A DNA stretch of 64,000 nt from an uncultured Pseudomonas sp. (lineage in GTDB: Bacteria; Pseudomonadota; Gammaproteobacteria; Pseudomonadales; Pseudomonadaceae). Below the pieces are notes generated by a model. It was not told where the DNA came from. It saw only the letters and a list, made by a program, of their open reading frames with translations, and ran no database searches. The first letter of the stretch is position 1, and every line of letters starts with the position of its first letter. Positions 43,221 through 51,754 of this stretch are shown one piece after another. The translations under genes were made by a program, and so were the position numbers. The DNA is taken from positions 1 through 64,000 of the forward strand of contig CALUCI010000005.1 of the NCBI GenBank assembly GCA_943914515.1, read 5' to 3'.

Positions 43221-44708
43221 CTAGGCAACGCCCCCCAGGATTTCCAGCAAGCGCTTCTTCTGCACCTTGCCGTAATGCGAGCGCGGCAGTTCTTCGACGA
43301 ACCACAGCCGGCGCGGCACCTTGTAGCGCGACAGTTGCCCGCGACAGTGCTCGACCAGCGCTTCCGTCGACAGCGTCTGACCCGGCTCCAGTACCACCGC
43401 CGCACACACCTGCTCGCCCCACTCGAGATCCGCCAGGCCGAACACATGGGCCTCGCGCACGGCGGCGTGACCAAGCAGCGCCTGCTCCACCTCGCCAGGC
43501 TGCACCGACTTGCCGCCGCTGCGGATGATGTCCTTGCACCGTCCCAGCACTTCCAGTTGCCCATCCGCGCGGATCCGCCCCAGATCGCCGCTGCGCAGCC
43601 AGCCGTCGACCAGCACCTCGGCGCTCAGTTGCGGCTGCTGCCAGTAGCCTGCCATCAGTTGCGGCCCGGCCAGCAGGATCTCGCCAACGCCATTGGCGTC
43701 GGCACGGTCGATGCGCATCGCCGCAGAAAACAGCGAACGCCCTACCACCCCTTCGGCGCTTTCACCGGCCTGGCGCAGCGCGGCCATTTGCGCGGCGGGC
43801 AGGTAGCAGCTCCAGGGTGCTTCGGTCATGCCGTAAAGCACGGCGATACGCCCGTCGAACAGGCTGAACGAGCCGTCCAGCACCTCGCCGGTCAACGCCG
43901 CCGCGCCGATATCCAGGCTTTTGAATGCCGGCAGGTGTGCCGCCGCGCTGCCGTTCTCGCGCAGCAGCCGCAGCAACTGGGTCGGCACCAGCGAGCTGAA
44001 GGCGACCTGCTGCGCAGCCAGTTGGGCGATGAAGGTCTTGCTGTCGAAACGCCCACCGAGCACCACCTGACCGCCGCTGAGCAGATGCGCGAGCACCGCC
44101 ACTGCGGCGATTGGCCAGAGGGGCCGCACGTTGAGCAGCACGTCCCCCGGTTGTGCGCCGCGGGCCATGACGATGTTCTGCAGCACCGCGCAGAGGCTGG
44201 CATGCCGGTGCATCACGGCCTTCGGCACGCCGGTGGTGCCGCCGGTGTAGTTCAGCGACGCCAGCGACTGCGCCGGGCGCGCCGGTCTCGCGGCTTCGGG
44301 TGAGCGGTCGGTAGCGGTCAGGGTGCTCAAGGCCCGGCAGTCGATACCCGCGCTGCGCAAAGCGTCGGCCAGTTCGGCGTACTGGCTGGAAAACAGCAGC
44401 AGCGCCGCGCCGGCGTCCCGCAACTGGGCGAGCAGTTCGACCGGCGACAGCGTCGGGTCCAGCGGCACCCGCACCCGGCCACTGGCCATGCAGCCGTAGT
44501 CGGCAATCAGGTAATCGATACTGGCATCGGCCAGCAGCGCCACCCGGGCGCCGGGCTCGACAGCGAGCTGGTCGAGGGCCTCACCGAACGCGCTCAGGGC
44601 CTGGTCCAGTTGCAGGAAGGTCAGCCGCCGCGCGCTGGCCGGTTCGCTCAACGCCAGGGCATCCGGCCATTTGCAGGCCGCCTGGGCCAACAGGGTACTG
44701 ATATCCAT
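43221..44708 (-). CDS. Acyl-CoA synthetase, AMP-forming (class I adenylate-forming)
   Basis: The 495-residue protein carries the AMP-binding P-loop (NYTGGTTGVPKAVMHRH), the A5 motif (VLYGMTEAPW), the hinge (DGWLRSGDLGRIRADG, then GRCKDIIRSGGKSVQP) and the A10 lysine (YGKVQKKRLLEI). It activates a carboxylic acid to its CoA thioester. The N-terminal region is short and there is no obvious membrane signal. It ends the reverse operon, starting 3 nt after the alcohol dehydrogenase stop. With a crotonase homologue and an alcohol dehydrogenase nearby, its substrate is probably a small or medium branched or aromatic acid. Chain specificity cannot be read from the sequence. Confidence 0.88.
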   Translation of the reverse strand: MDISTLLAQAACKWPDALALSEPASARRLTFLQLDQALSAFGEALDQLAVEPGARVALLADASIDYLIADYGCMASGRVRVPLDPTLSPVELLAQLRDAGAALLLFSSQYAELADALRSAGIDCRALSTLTATDRSPEAARPARPAQSLASLNYTGGTTGVPKAVMHRHASLCAVLQNIVMARGAQPGDVLLNVRPLWPIAAVAVLAHLLSGGQVVLGGRFDSKTFIAQLAAQQVAFSSLVPTQLLRLLRENGSAAAHLPAFKSLDIGAAALTGEVLDGSFSLFDGRIAVLYGMTEAPWSCYLPAAQMAALRQAGESAEGVVGRSLFSAAMRIDRADANGVGEILLAGPQLMAGYWQQPQLSAEVLVDGWLRSGDLGRIRADGQLEVLGRCKDIIRSGGKSVQPGEVEQALLGHAAVREAHVFGLADLEWGEQVCAAVVLEPGQTLSTEALVEHCRGQLSRYKVPRRLWFVEELPRSHYGKVQKKRLLEILGGVA

Positions 44709-44711
44709 CGC

Positions 44712-45734
44712 TTACCACCCGCTCAGGACGATACGCCCGCTGACCTGCCGCGACTCCAGCAGCGCATGGGCCTCGGCCACCTGCGGAAACGGCAGCACGC
44801 GGTCGATCAGCGGCCGGACCTGGCCACCATGAATCAACGCCAGCGCGGTGCGCAGTTGCTCCAGCGTGGCACTGCCCGAGCCCTGCACCTTGAGCCGACG
44901 CCCGATCAACAGCCCAGGATTCACCGCCACACTGCCTGGCTGCACGTTGCCCAGCACTACCACGCGACCGCCGAGGGTCATGCTGCGCAGGGTGTCTTCC
45001 AGGGTGTGGCCGAGGTTTTCCATCGCCACATCGACGCCGCGCTTGCCGGTGAGCTTCCACACTTCGGCGCTGTAGCCTGCGCTGGCAACCACCACCTCAT
45101 GGGCGCCCAGTTCGCGCAGAAACCCGGCCTTGTCGGCGCTGCCGGTGATCGCGATGACCCGTGCGCCAAGGGCGCGGGCCAATTGAATCTGATGCGCGCC
45201 CAGGCCACCGCTGGCGCCATTGATCAGCACCGTCTCGCCGGGTTGCAGGCCACCTTCGCCGTACAAGGCGCGCACGCTGGTGGCGATCGGGCAGGACGCC
45301 AGTGCCGCCAGGGTGTAATCGAGGCCATCCGGCAGCTCCACTGCCGAGATCGCCGGAATCCGCAGGTATTCGGCGTAGGCACCTTCGGTGTCGACCGACG
45401 GCAGGCCCAGCGCCCGGCACAGGTCCTGGCGACCGCGCAGGCAATCACGGCACTGGCCGCAGAAGCGCCGCTGATACACCACCACCCGCGCGCCGACCTG
45501 CAGTTGCAGCACGCCCGCGCCCACCTCGACCACCTCGCCCGCCACTTCATGGCCCAGCACCACACCGGTATGCGCCCCCGGCAGGTGCCCGGCGCGGTGC
45601 AGCAGATCGTGGTGGCAGACGCCCGCAGCGTGCACGCGAACCAGTACTTCACCCGGACCGGCCGTCGGCGTGGGGACCTCTTCCACCTGCAATTGCTCCG
45701 GCCCGCCGAAGGCTTTTAGTACTATCGCTTTCAT
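44712..45734 (-). CDS. Zinc-dependent alcohol dehydrogenase (MDR superfamily)
   Basis: The 340-residue enzyme has the GroES-like catalytic domain with CHHDLLHRAGH and GHEVAGEVVEVG, the structural zinc site CGQCRDCLRGRQDLC and a Rossmann motif (INGASGGLGAHQIQLARAL). It should oxidise an alcohol or reduce an aldehyde using NAD(P). Both zinc sites look complete, unlike quinone reductases of the same superfamily. It heads the reverse operon with acyl-CoA synthetase. Its start faces the divergent promoter region 45735-45882, which contains a palindrome suited to the IclR regulator. The ribosome site is weak. Confidence 0.88.
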   Translation of the reverse strand: MKAIVLKAFGGPEQLQVEEVPTPTAGPGEVLVRVHAAGVCHHDLLHRAGHLPGAHTGVVLGHEVAGEVVEVGAGVLQLQVGARVVVYQRRFCGQCRDCLRGRQDLCRALGLPSVDTEGAYAEYLRIPAISAVELPDGLDYTLAALASCPIATSVRALYGEGGLQPGETVLINGASGGLGAHQIQLARALGARVIAITGSADKAGFLRELGAHEVVVASAGYSAEVWKLTGKRGVDVAMENLGHTLEDTLRSMTLGGRVVVLGNVQPGSVAVNPGLLIGRRLKVQGSGSATLEQLRTALALIHGGQVRPLIDRVLPFPQVAEAHALLESRQVSGRIVLSGW

Positions 45735-45767
45735 TTTTTATAACCATTTCCGAATCGCTAAGAAGAT

Positions 45768-45802
45768 GTTCATATAACAAACATGTTGTTTGCATTGTGA
45801 AC
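45768..45802. promoter_or_regulatory. Candidate IclR-type operator between divergent catabolic operons
   Basis: The 35-bp stretch has outer arms GTTCA (45768) and TGAAC (ending 45802), and an inner palindrome AACATGTT centred near 45783, with partial matches between. It lies between the alcohol dehydrogenase and crotonase genes, both divergently transcribed. IclR family operators are often GTTC-type imperfect palindromes, and an IclR gene lies 3 kb away. The assignment is inference. Confidence 0.45.
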
Positions 45803-45882
45803 ATCAATTAAGTTTTCCCCACTTTGACGCCAACCTGCAAGAGGCAAAGCGTCTTTCTTTCACTCTTAGCGAAAACGAAGTC

Positions 45883-46584
45883 ATGACAGTCGAGTACCAA
45901 CACCTGGGCGACGGGGTTTTGCAGGTCACACTCAACCGCCCCGAGCGTCTGAATGCCCTGGATGGCCAGGCCAAACGTGAGCTGGCCGGCGTGTGGGAAC
46001 GTGCCCGCGATGATCAGGCGGTGCGCGCCATCGTTCTGCGCGGTGCCGGTGAACGGGCGTTTTGCGCCGGTTCCGACCTCAAGGAAATCGAAGCCACCGG
46101 CGTAGCGGTGCCCAGCGAACTGCTGGCCCGCGCCCTGCCCGGCGTCGGCCTGGAGTTGAACAAGCCGGTGGTCGCCGCGTTGCACGGTCACACCCTCGGC
46201 CTGGGTATCAGCCTGGCGATCCACTGCGACTTCCGCATTGCCCGCCCGGATACCCGCTTCAGCTTTCCGGAAGTGCGCCACGGCATGCTCTCGGGATTCA
46301 GCGCCATTACCCTGCCGACGCTGATTGGCGAGGCGGCGGCGCTGGACATCATGCTCAGCGCGCGCAGCTTCGATGCCGAAGAAGCGCTGCGCCTGGGCCT
46401 GATCAATCGCATCGCCGAAGACCCGCACAGCGCCGCCCTGGAGCTGGCAGCGCAACTGGCCGGACACTCGGCCAAGGCCATGGAATGGACCAAGGCCCTG
46501 CTGCTGGCCCAGCGCAAGCGCCACCTGACAACGCACATGGCCCTGGTCGACCAGGCCCGCCAGGACGTCATGCTTTACCGATAA
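45883..46584 (+). CDS. Enoyl-CoA hydratase/isomerase (crotonase) family protein with altered active site
   Basis: The 233-residue protein has the crotonase fold: VTLNRPERLNALDGQ, the first oxyanion-hole segment AFCAGSDL, and HGHTLGLGISLAIHCDFRIA. Aligned to rat mitochondrial hydratase, the second catalytic Glu is kept (E130 in SFPEV). The first (Glu144 of rat) is Ser (S110 in GLGIS). It may therefore be an isomerase, thioesterase, decarboxylase or lyase of the superfamily rather than a standard hydratase. ATG 45883 is chosen over an upstream in-frame ATG at 45790 because the latter overlaps the operator. It opens the forward operon with the TonB receptor and others. Confidence 0.82.
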   Translation: MTVEYQHLGDGVLQVTLNRPERLNALDGQAKRELAGVWERARDDQAVRAIVLRGAGERAFCAGSDLKEIEATGVAVPSELLARALPGVGLELNKPVVAALHGHTLGLGISLAIHCDFRIARPDTRFSFPEVRHGMLSGFSAITLPTLIGEAAALDIMLSARSFDAEEALRLGLINRIAEDPHSAALELAAQLAGHSAKAMEWTKALLLAQRKRHLTTHMALVDQARQDVMLYR

Positions 46585-46673
46585 CCAGAAACTGCCAACA
46601 CATTCGCCTCGCCAGTACTGTCAGGAACACCCACCACCAGGAATGGAAAGCGGCACCGATACGGAGCCTCACC

Positions 46674-49181
46674 ATGTCTCGCCCCAACACTTTCCAGCCC
46701 AGGCTCAACCTGCTGACCGCAGGCATCCTCGGCCTTTGCGTCAGCCCGCTGGCCCTGGCCGCCGAAACCCCGAGCAGCGACACCGCGCTGCAGACCGTCG
46801 TGGTCACCGGTGCCCGCGACGGCGGCCGCACCGTGGCCAAGAGCCTGGCGCCCATCGACGTGATCAGCGCCGATGACCTGGCCCGCTCGGGCAAGCAGAA
46901 CCTGCGCGACGCCCTCACCGCTGCCGTGCCCTCCTATACCAATGCCGCAGGTTTCACCGGCGGCACCGGGCTGTCGGTGAAATCCGCGACCCTGCGCGGC
47001 CTCGGTGGCAACCATGTACTGGTGCTGGTCAACGGCAAACGCCGGCACAACACCTCGTTGATCTTCGTGCAGACCGCTGCCACGTCCAGCGGCCAGTCGC
47101 CAGCCGACCTCGATCTGATCCCGGTCAGCGCCGTCGACCATATCGAAGTGCTGCGCGACGGCGCCGCCGCCCAGTACGGTTCGGACGCCATCGCCGGGGT
47201 GATCAACATCATCCTCAAGAAAAACGATTCCGGCGGCAGCGCCAGTGCGCTGTACGGCCAGTACGAAAACCGCGTCGGCGGCAAAGGCAACTTCGGTGCC
47301 CGTGGCCAGGGCCAGATCAACCAGGGCTTCGAACTGCCCAACGACGGTTTCTTCAGCCTCAGCGCCGACATCGGTATCCAGGAAAGCTCCAACGTTGCCG
47401 GCGCGGTGCCCGACCGCACGCGCATCTATTTCCCGGTCAACGGCGCCGCCGACCCGCGCGAAACCAGCGAAAGCCGCTACCGCCAGCAACTTGGCCAGCC
47501 CCGCTCGCAGACCTACAACTTCGGCTACAACGCTGAGCTGCCGCTCAACGACACCGTCAGCCTGTATTCCTTCTCGACCCTCAGCCACCGCAACTCCACC
47601 AGTTGGGGCACCTACCGCACGGCCAACTCGCCGCAGAACATCGTCTCGGTATACCCCGAAGGGTTCTCGCCGCGTTTCGTCGTGGAAGAAGACGATTTCC
47701 AGACCGTGGTCGGCCTGCGCAATGAAGATGTGGCGGGCTGGAAACTCGACCTGAGCACCAGCTACGGTCGCAACGACGCCAACACCCGCAACGAGAAATC
47801 GCTGAACCCGTCCCTCGGCCCGGACAGCCCGCGCAACATGGACGGCGGCCACCTGATCGCCAGCCAGTGGACCAACAACCTCGACCTGACCCGCGCCTTC
47901 GACACCGGCCTGTTCGCCAAGCCGCTGAACGTGTCCACCGGCGTGGAATTCCGCCGTGACGGCTTCGAGATCAAGGACGGCGAGTACGCCTCCTACGCCG
48001 ATGGCGGCTACATTTTCCCGGCTGGCCACCCCCTCGCCGGCCAGCGCCCGAACCCCGGCGCGCCGGGTCTGGTGGGCTTCACTCCGGCGGATGCGCACAA
48101 CTATTCGCGGACCAACACCGCCGGCTACATCGACCTCAGCCAGAGCCTCACCGAGCAGTGGGACGTCAGCCTGGCCGGGCGCTTCGAGCACTACAGTGAC
48201 TTCGGCGACACCGGCAGCGGCAAGCTCTCGACCCGCTACGCCTTCACCCCCGAGTTCGCCGTGCGCGGCACCATCAGCAACGGCTTCCGCGCGCCGTCGC
48301 TGCAGCAGCAGTACTACTCGTCGTCGCTCACTGCGTGGCGCACCAGCCCGCTGACCGGCGTCCTGGAACAGGCCACCACCCGCTACGTCACCGTCGACGA
48401 TGCCGCCGGCAAGGCGCTCGGGGCCAAGCAGCTCAAGCCGGAAAAATCGCTGAACTACAGCCTCGGCTTCGTCGCCACGCCGACCGACAACCTCAACGTC
48501 ACCGTCGACCTCTACCAGATCGACATCAAGGACCGCATCCTGCAGACCAGCAACCTGCAAGGCACCGCAGTGTCCAACGTGCTGGCCGCCAACGGCCTGG
48601 ACCCGAACCAGATCGTCTCCTACTTCGGCAACCTCGCCGACACCCGCACCCGCGGCATCGACCTGGTCGCCGACTACCGCTACGACCTCGGTGAATACGG
48701 CAAGACCAAGTGGACCCTGCTGAGCAACCAGAGCCTGCAGACCATCGAGAAGATCAAGGAGCCCGACGCACTCGCCGGCACCGGCGTCAGCGCCGTGGGC
48801 CGCGACCGTCAGGGCAACCTGACCAGCGCCTATCCGAAGAACGTCACCTCGCTGACCGCCGCCTGGCAACTGGGCGACTTCGACGTGACCCTCAAGGGTA
48901 CGCGCTACTCGAAAGTCACCGGTCGCAACCAGATCGCCGCCAGCCGCGACGAAGAAATCCGCCCGGCCTTCCTCACCGACCTCAGCGTTGGCTACTGGCT
49001 CAGCGATGCGGTGAAAGTGACCGTCGGCGGCGAGAACATCTTCGACCGCCGTCCGCAGCAGCTCAACGACGAGGCCAAGCGTTTCTACTTCTTCCCGACC
49101 GACAACCCGACCTACAGCTGGTACTCGCCGTACGGCCTGGAAGGTGCGTACTTCTTCGGCAAAGTCGATGTGAGCTGGTAA
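46674..49181 (+). CDS. TonB-dependent outer-membrane receptor
   Basis: The 835-residue protein has a signal peptide (NLLTAGILGLCVSPLALA), a TonB box-like LQTVVVTGAR, a plug domain (about 50-170) with TLRGLGGNHVLVLVNGKRR and QYGSDAIAGVINIILKK, and a 22-strand barrel ending in aromatic residues (YFFGKVDVSW). It imports a large or scarce ligand across the outer membrane. The genes around it are catabolic, not siderophore genes, so the ligand is more likely an organic substrate than an iron chelate. ATG 46674 follows a GGAGCC site. It lies 4 nt before the MFS transporter. Confidence 0.92.
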   Translation: MSRPNTFQPRLNLLTAGILGLCVSPLALAAETPSSDTALQTVVVTGARDGGRTVAKSLAPIDVISADDLARSGKQNLRDALTAAVPSYTNAAGFTGGTGLSVKSATLRGLGGNHVLVLVNGKRRHNTSLIFVQTAATSSGQSPADLDLIPVSAVDHIEVLRDGAAAQYGSDAIAGVINIILKKNDSGGSASALYGQYENRVGGKGNFGARGQGQINQGFELPNDGFFSLSADIGIQESSNVAGAVPDRTRIYFPVNGAADPRETSESRYRQQLGQPRSQTYNFGYNAELPLNDTVSLYSFSTLSHRNSTSWGTYRTANSPQNIVSVYPEGFSPRFVVEEDDFQTVVGLRNEDVAGWKLDLSTSYGRNDANTRNEKSLNPSLGPDSPRNMDGGHLIASQWTNNLDLTRAFDTGLFAKPLNVSTGVEFRRDGFEIKDGEYASYADGGYIFPAGHPLAGQRPNPGAPGLVGFTPADAHNYSRTNTAGYIDLSQSLTEQWDVSLAGRFEHYSDFGDTGSGKLSTRYAFTPEFAVRGTISNGFRAPSLQQQYYSSSLTAWRTSPLTGVLEQATTRYVTVDDAAGKALGAKQLKPEKSLNYSLGFVATPTDNLNVTVDLYQIDIKDRILQTSNLQGTAVSNVLAANGLDPNQIVSYFGNLADTRTRGIDLVADYRYDLGEYGKTKWTLLSNQSLQTIEKIKEPDALAGTGVSAVGRDRQGNLTSAYPKNVTSLTAAWQLGDFDVTLKGTRYSKVTGRNQIAASRDEEIRPAFLTDLSVGYWLSDAVKVTVGGENIFDRRPQQLNDEAKRFYFFPTDNPTYSWYSPYGLEGAYFFGKVDVSW

Positions 49182-49185
49182 CCCG

Positions 49186-50532
49186 ATGAGCACTCCTGGC
49201 ACGTTATCCGCGACACCGCACGCCACCGCCGAAACCGGTGAAAGCAGCTTCGACCAGCGCCTGTACCGCAAGCTGGCCTGGCGCATCATGCCGTTTCTGT
49301 TTCTGTGCTTCGTGCTGAACTGGCTGGACCGGGTCAACATCAGCTTCGCCCATTTGCAGTTCAAGGCCGATCTGAACATCAGCGATGCCACCTTCGGCGT
49401 CATCGTCGGGGTGTTCTCCATCGGCTACCTGCTGTTCGAGATTCCCAGCAACCTGTTGCTGGAGAAGTTCGGCGCGAAGAAGACCATGACCCGGATCATG
49501 ATCCTCTGGGGCCTGGTCACCATCGCCACCGCGTTCGCCCAGACGCCGGCGCAGTTCTATGTGTTGCGGATACTGCTGGGAGCCGCCGAGGCCGGCTTCT
49601 TTCCGGGGGTGATCCTGTACCTGACCTACTGGTTTCCGGCCAGCTACCGGGCACGCATCACCTCGCGCTTCATCATGGCCATCGCCGTCTGCGGCATCGT
49701 CGGTGGGCCGCTGTCGACCTGGATCATGGGTCACTTCGGCGGTGCTGGCGGCTTCAGCGGCTGGCAGTGGCTGTTCGTGGTCACCGGCATCCCGCCGGTG
49801 CTCGCCGGCCTGTTCGCCTGGTACTGGCTGGACGACAAACCAGCCAATGCCAAGTGGCTCAGCGCGGCTGAAAAGCGGGCCATCGAGCGCGCCCTGAGCG
49901 AGGAGCGACTGAAGCGCAAACCTGGTGGCCACCAGCGCTTCGTCGAAGCGCTGAAAGACCGCAAGGTGTGGTTCATCACCCTGGCCTACTGCCTGACCAT
50001 CATGTGTACCGGCAACGTCACCAACATCTGGGCGCCGTCGATCATCCGCGACGCCGGGGTCAGCGATCTCGGCCAGCTCGGCCTGTTCTCCGCCCTGCCC
50101 TATGTGGTCGGCGTGGTGGTGATGCTGTGGGCCTGCCGCCACTCGGACCTGCACCAGGAGCGCCGCTGGCACTTCGCCCTGGGCGGCCTGACTGCGGCGG
50201 TGGCGATGACGTTGCTGCCGAACCTGATCGCCGGCCCCTGGTCGGCCATCGCCCTGTTGACCCTGATGACCAGCGGCTACCTGGTGGCCACCGCGATCTT
50301 CTGGACCATCCCCACCTATTACCTGTCCGACCGCGCCCGCGCCGCAGGCCTGGCGCTGGTCAACTGTTGCGGGCAGATCAGCAGCCTGCTGACGCCGATC
50401 ATGATCGGCACGATCAAGACCAACACAGGCGAGATCAGCCTGGCGCTGTACATCGTCGCCGCCCTGGTGGCGTGCGGCACCCTGATCCTGTTGTTCGGCG
50501 TTCCGCGCCAGGCCTTGCGCGATGCACCCTGA
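49186..50532 (+). CDS. MFS transporter, anion:cation symporter (ACS) family
   Basis: This 448-residue protein has twelve membrane segments. It starts with an N-terminal cytoplasmic tail, then LNWLDRVNISFAHLQFKADL and GYLLFEIPSNLLLEKFGAKK, the typical helix 1-2 loop of the ACS family (aromatic acids, sugar acids, phthalate-type substrates). LYLTYWFPASYRARITSRFI and later helices agree. It imports small organic acids by proton symport. It begins 4 nt after the TonB receptor and precedes the SfnB-type gene, so it likely carries the same substrate, or a breakdown product, across the inner membrane. Confidence 0.9.
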   Translation: MSTPGTLSATPHATAETGESSFDQRLYRKLAWRIMPFLFLCFVLNWLDRVNISFAHLQFKADLNISDATFGVIVGVFSIGYLLFEIPSNLLLEKFGAKKTMTRIMILWGLVTIATAFAQTPAQFYVLRILLGAAEAGFFPGVILYLTYWFPASYRARITSRFIMAIAVCGIVGGPLSTWIMGHFGGAGGFSGWQWLFVVTGIPPVLAGLFAWYWLDDKPANAKWLSAAEKRAIERALSEERLKRKPGGHQRFVEALKDRKVWFITLAYCLTIMCTGNVTNIWAPSIIRDAGVSDLGQLGLFSALPYVVGVVVMLWACRHSDLHQERRWHFALGGLTAAVAMTLLPNLIAGPWSAIALLTLMTSGYLVATAIFWTIPTYYLSDRARAAGLALVNCCGQISSLLTPIMIGTIKTNTGEISLALYIVAALVACGTLILLFGVPRQALRDAP

Positions 50533-50553
50533 TTCCCTTTTCGAGACTGACTC

Positions 50554-51738
50554 ATGACCGATTACCTGGCACTGGCCACTGAACTGGCCACCCACATCCA
50601 GCCCGGCGCTGCCGAACGCGATGCCCAGCGCAGCCTGCCCTACGCGCAACTCGACCTGATCCGCGCGTCCGGCCTGGGCGCTGCGCGCGTGCCGGTCGAA
50701 CTGGGCGGCGGCGACGTCAGCCAACTGGACGTGGCACGCATCTTCATCACCCTGGCCAAGGCCGACCCGAGCGTGGCACAAGCGCTGTTCCCGCACTTCG
50801 CTACCGTCGAACACCTGCGCCTGATCGCCAGTGAAGACCAGCAACGGCGCTACCTCGGCGCCTTCGCCGAGCGGCAACTGTCTTCCGGCGCCATCGCCGA
50901 GCGCGGTGGCAAGTTTCGTGGCGAGATCCACACCCGCCTGGAGCACCAGGGCGAGCGGCTGGTGCTCAACGGCAGCAAGTTCTACAGCACCGGCTGCCTG
51001 TTCGCCGACCTGCTGAAGATCCAGGCGGTGGACGCAGACGGCAACGCCGTCTACGTGATACTCCCGGCCACCACCCCCGGGATTACCCTGCTCGACGACT
51101 GGGACGGCATGGGCCAGCGCATCACCGCCAGCGGCACCACCCTCCTGGAAAACGTGCAGGTGCAGCCGGAGCAGGTGATTCCCCTGGCGCAGTGGTACCA
51201 GCGCCGCAACTACATCGGCGCCAGTGCGCAACTGATCCACTGCGCCATCGACATCGGTATTGGCCTGGCAGCGCTGGACGATGCCGTGGCGTGGTCGCGG
51301 ACCGGCGCCCGCCCGGTGCGTGAAAGCGGGGTCGACCAGGCCCGCAACGATCCGTACATCCTACACACCGTGGGCGATCTGTCAGCGGCGATCCATGGCG
51401 CCGAAGCATTGGTGGAAAAGGCCGCGCTGAGCGTTGACCTGGCCGCCCGCAGCCAACTGGAAGACCGTCTGGCCGGGGAAGCGCTCGACGCCCTGCTGGC
51501 GCGCTCGTCGATTGCCGTGGCCGAGGCCAAGATCGCCTCGACCCGCGCCGCCCTGCTGGTCTGCGAGCGCCTCTATGAAGTCGGCGGCGCGGCCACCACC
51601 CAGTCGCGCTACAACTTCGACCGCCACTGGCGCAACGCCCGCACCCACACCACCCACGATGCCGTGGCCTACAAGTACAAGGCCATCGGCGACTACCTGG
51701 TGAACGGCAACTACCCGCCGATCGCCTTCACTTACTGA
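50554..51738 (+). CDS. SfnB-type flavin-dependent monooxygenase (acyl-CoA dehydrogenase fold)
   Basis: The 394-residue protein has the acyl-CoA dehydrogenase fold: an N-terminal helical domain (AGSG-like LIRASGLGAARVPVELGGGD), a beta domain (SSGAIAERGGKFRGEI, GSKFYSTGC) and a C-terminal helical domain ending FDRHWRNARTHTTHDAVAYK. This final motif is characteristic of the DszC/SfnB group, which use reduced flavin and oxygen to attack sulfur compounds such as dimethyl sulfone or dibenzothiophene. It may release sulfite from an organosulfur substrate or hydroxylate an amide. No reductase gene is present nearby. The true substrate is unknown. Confidence 0.85.
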   Translation: MTDYLALATELATHIQPGAAERDAQRSLPYAQLDLIRASGLGAARVPVELGGGDVSQLDVARIFITLAKADPSVAQALFPHFATVEHLRLIASEDQQRRYLGAFAERQLSSGAIAERGGKFRGEIHTRLEHQGERLVLNGSKFYSTGCLFADLLKIQAVDADGNAVYVILPATTPGITLLDDWDGMGQRITASGTTLLENVQVQPEQVIPLAQWYQRRNYIGASAQLIHCAIDIGIGLAALDDAVAWSRTGARPVRESGVDQARNDPYILHTVGDLSAAIHGAEALVEKAALSVDLAARSQLEDRLAGEALDALLARSSIAVAEAKIASTRAALLVCERLYEVGGAATTQSRYNFDRHWRNARTHTTHDAVAYKYKAIGDYLVNGNYPPIAFTY

Positions 51739-51754
51739 GCCACGGAAAGCCGCC

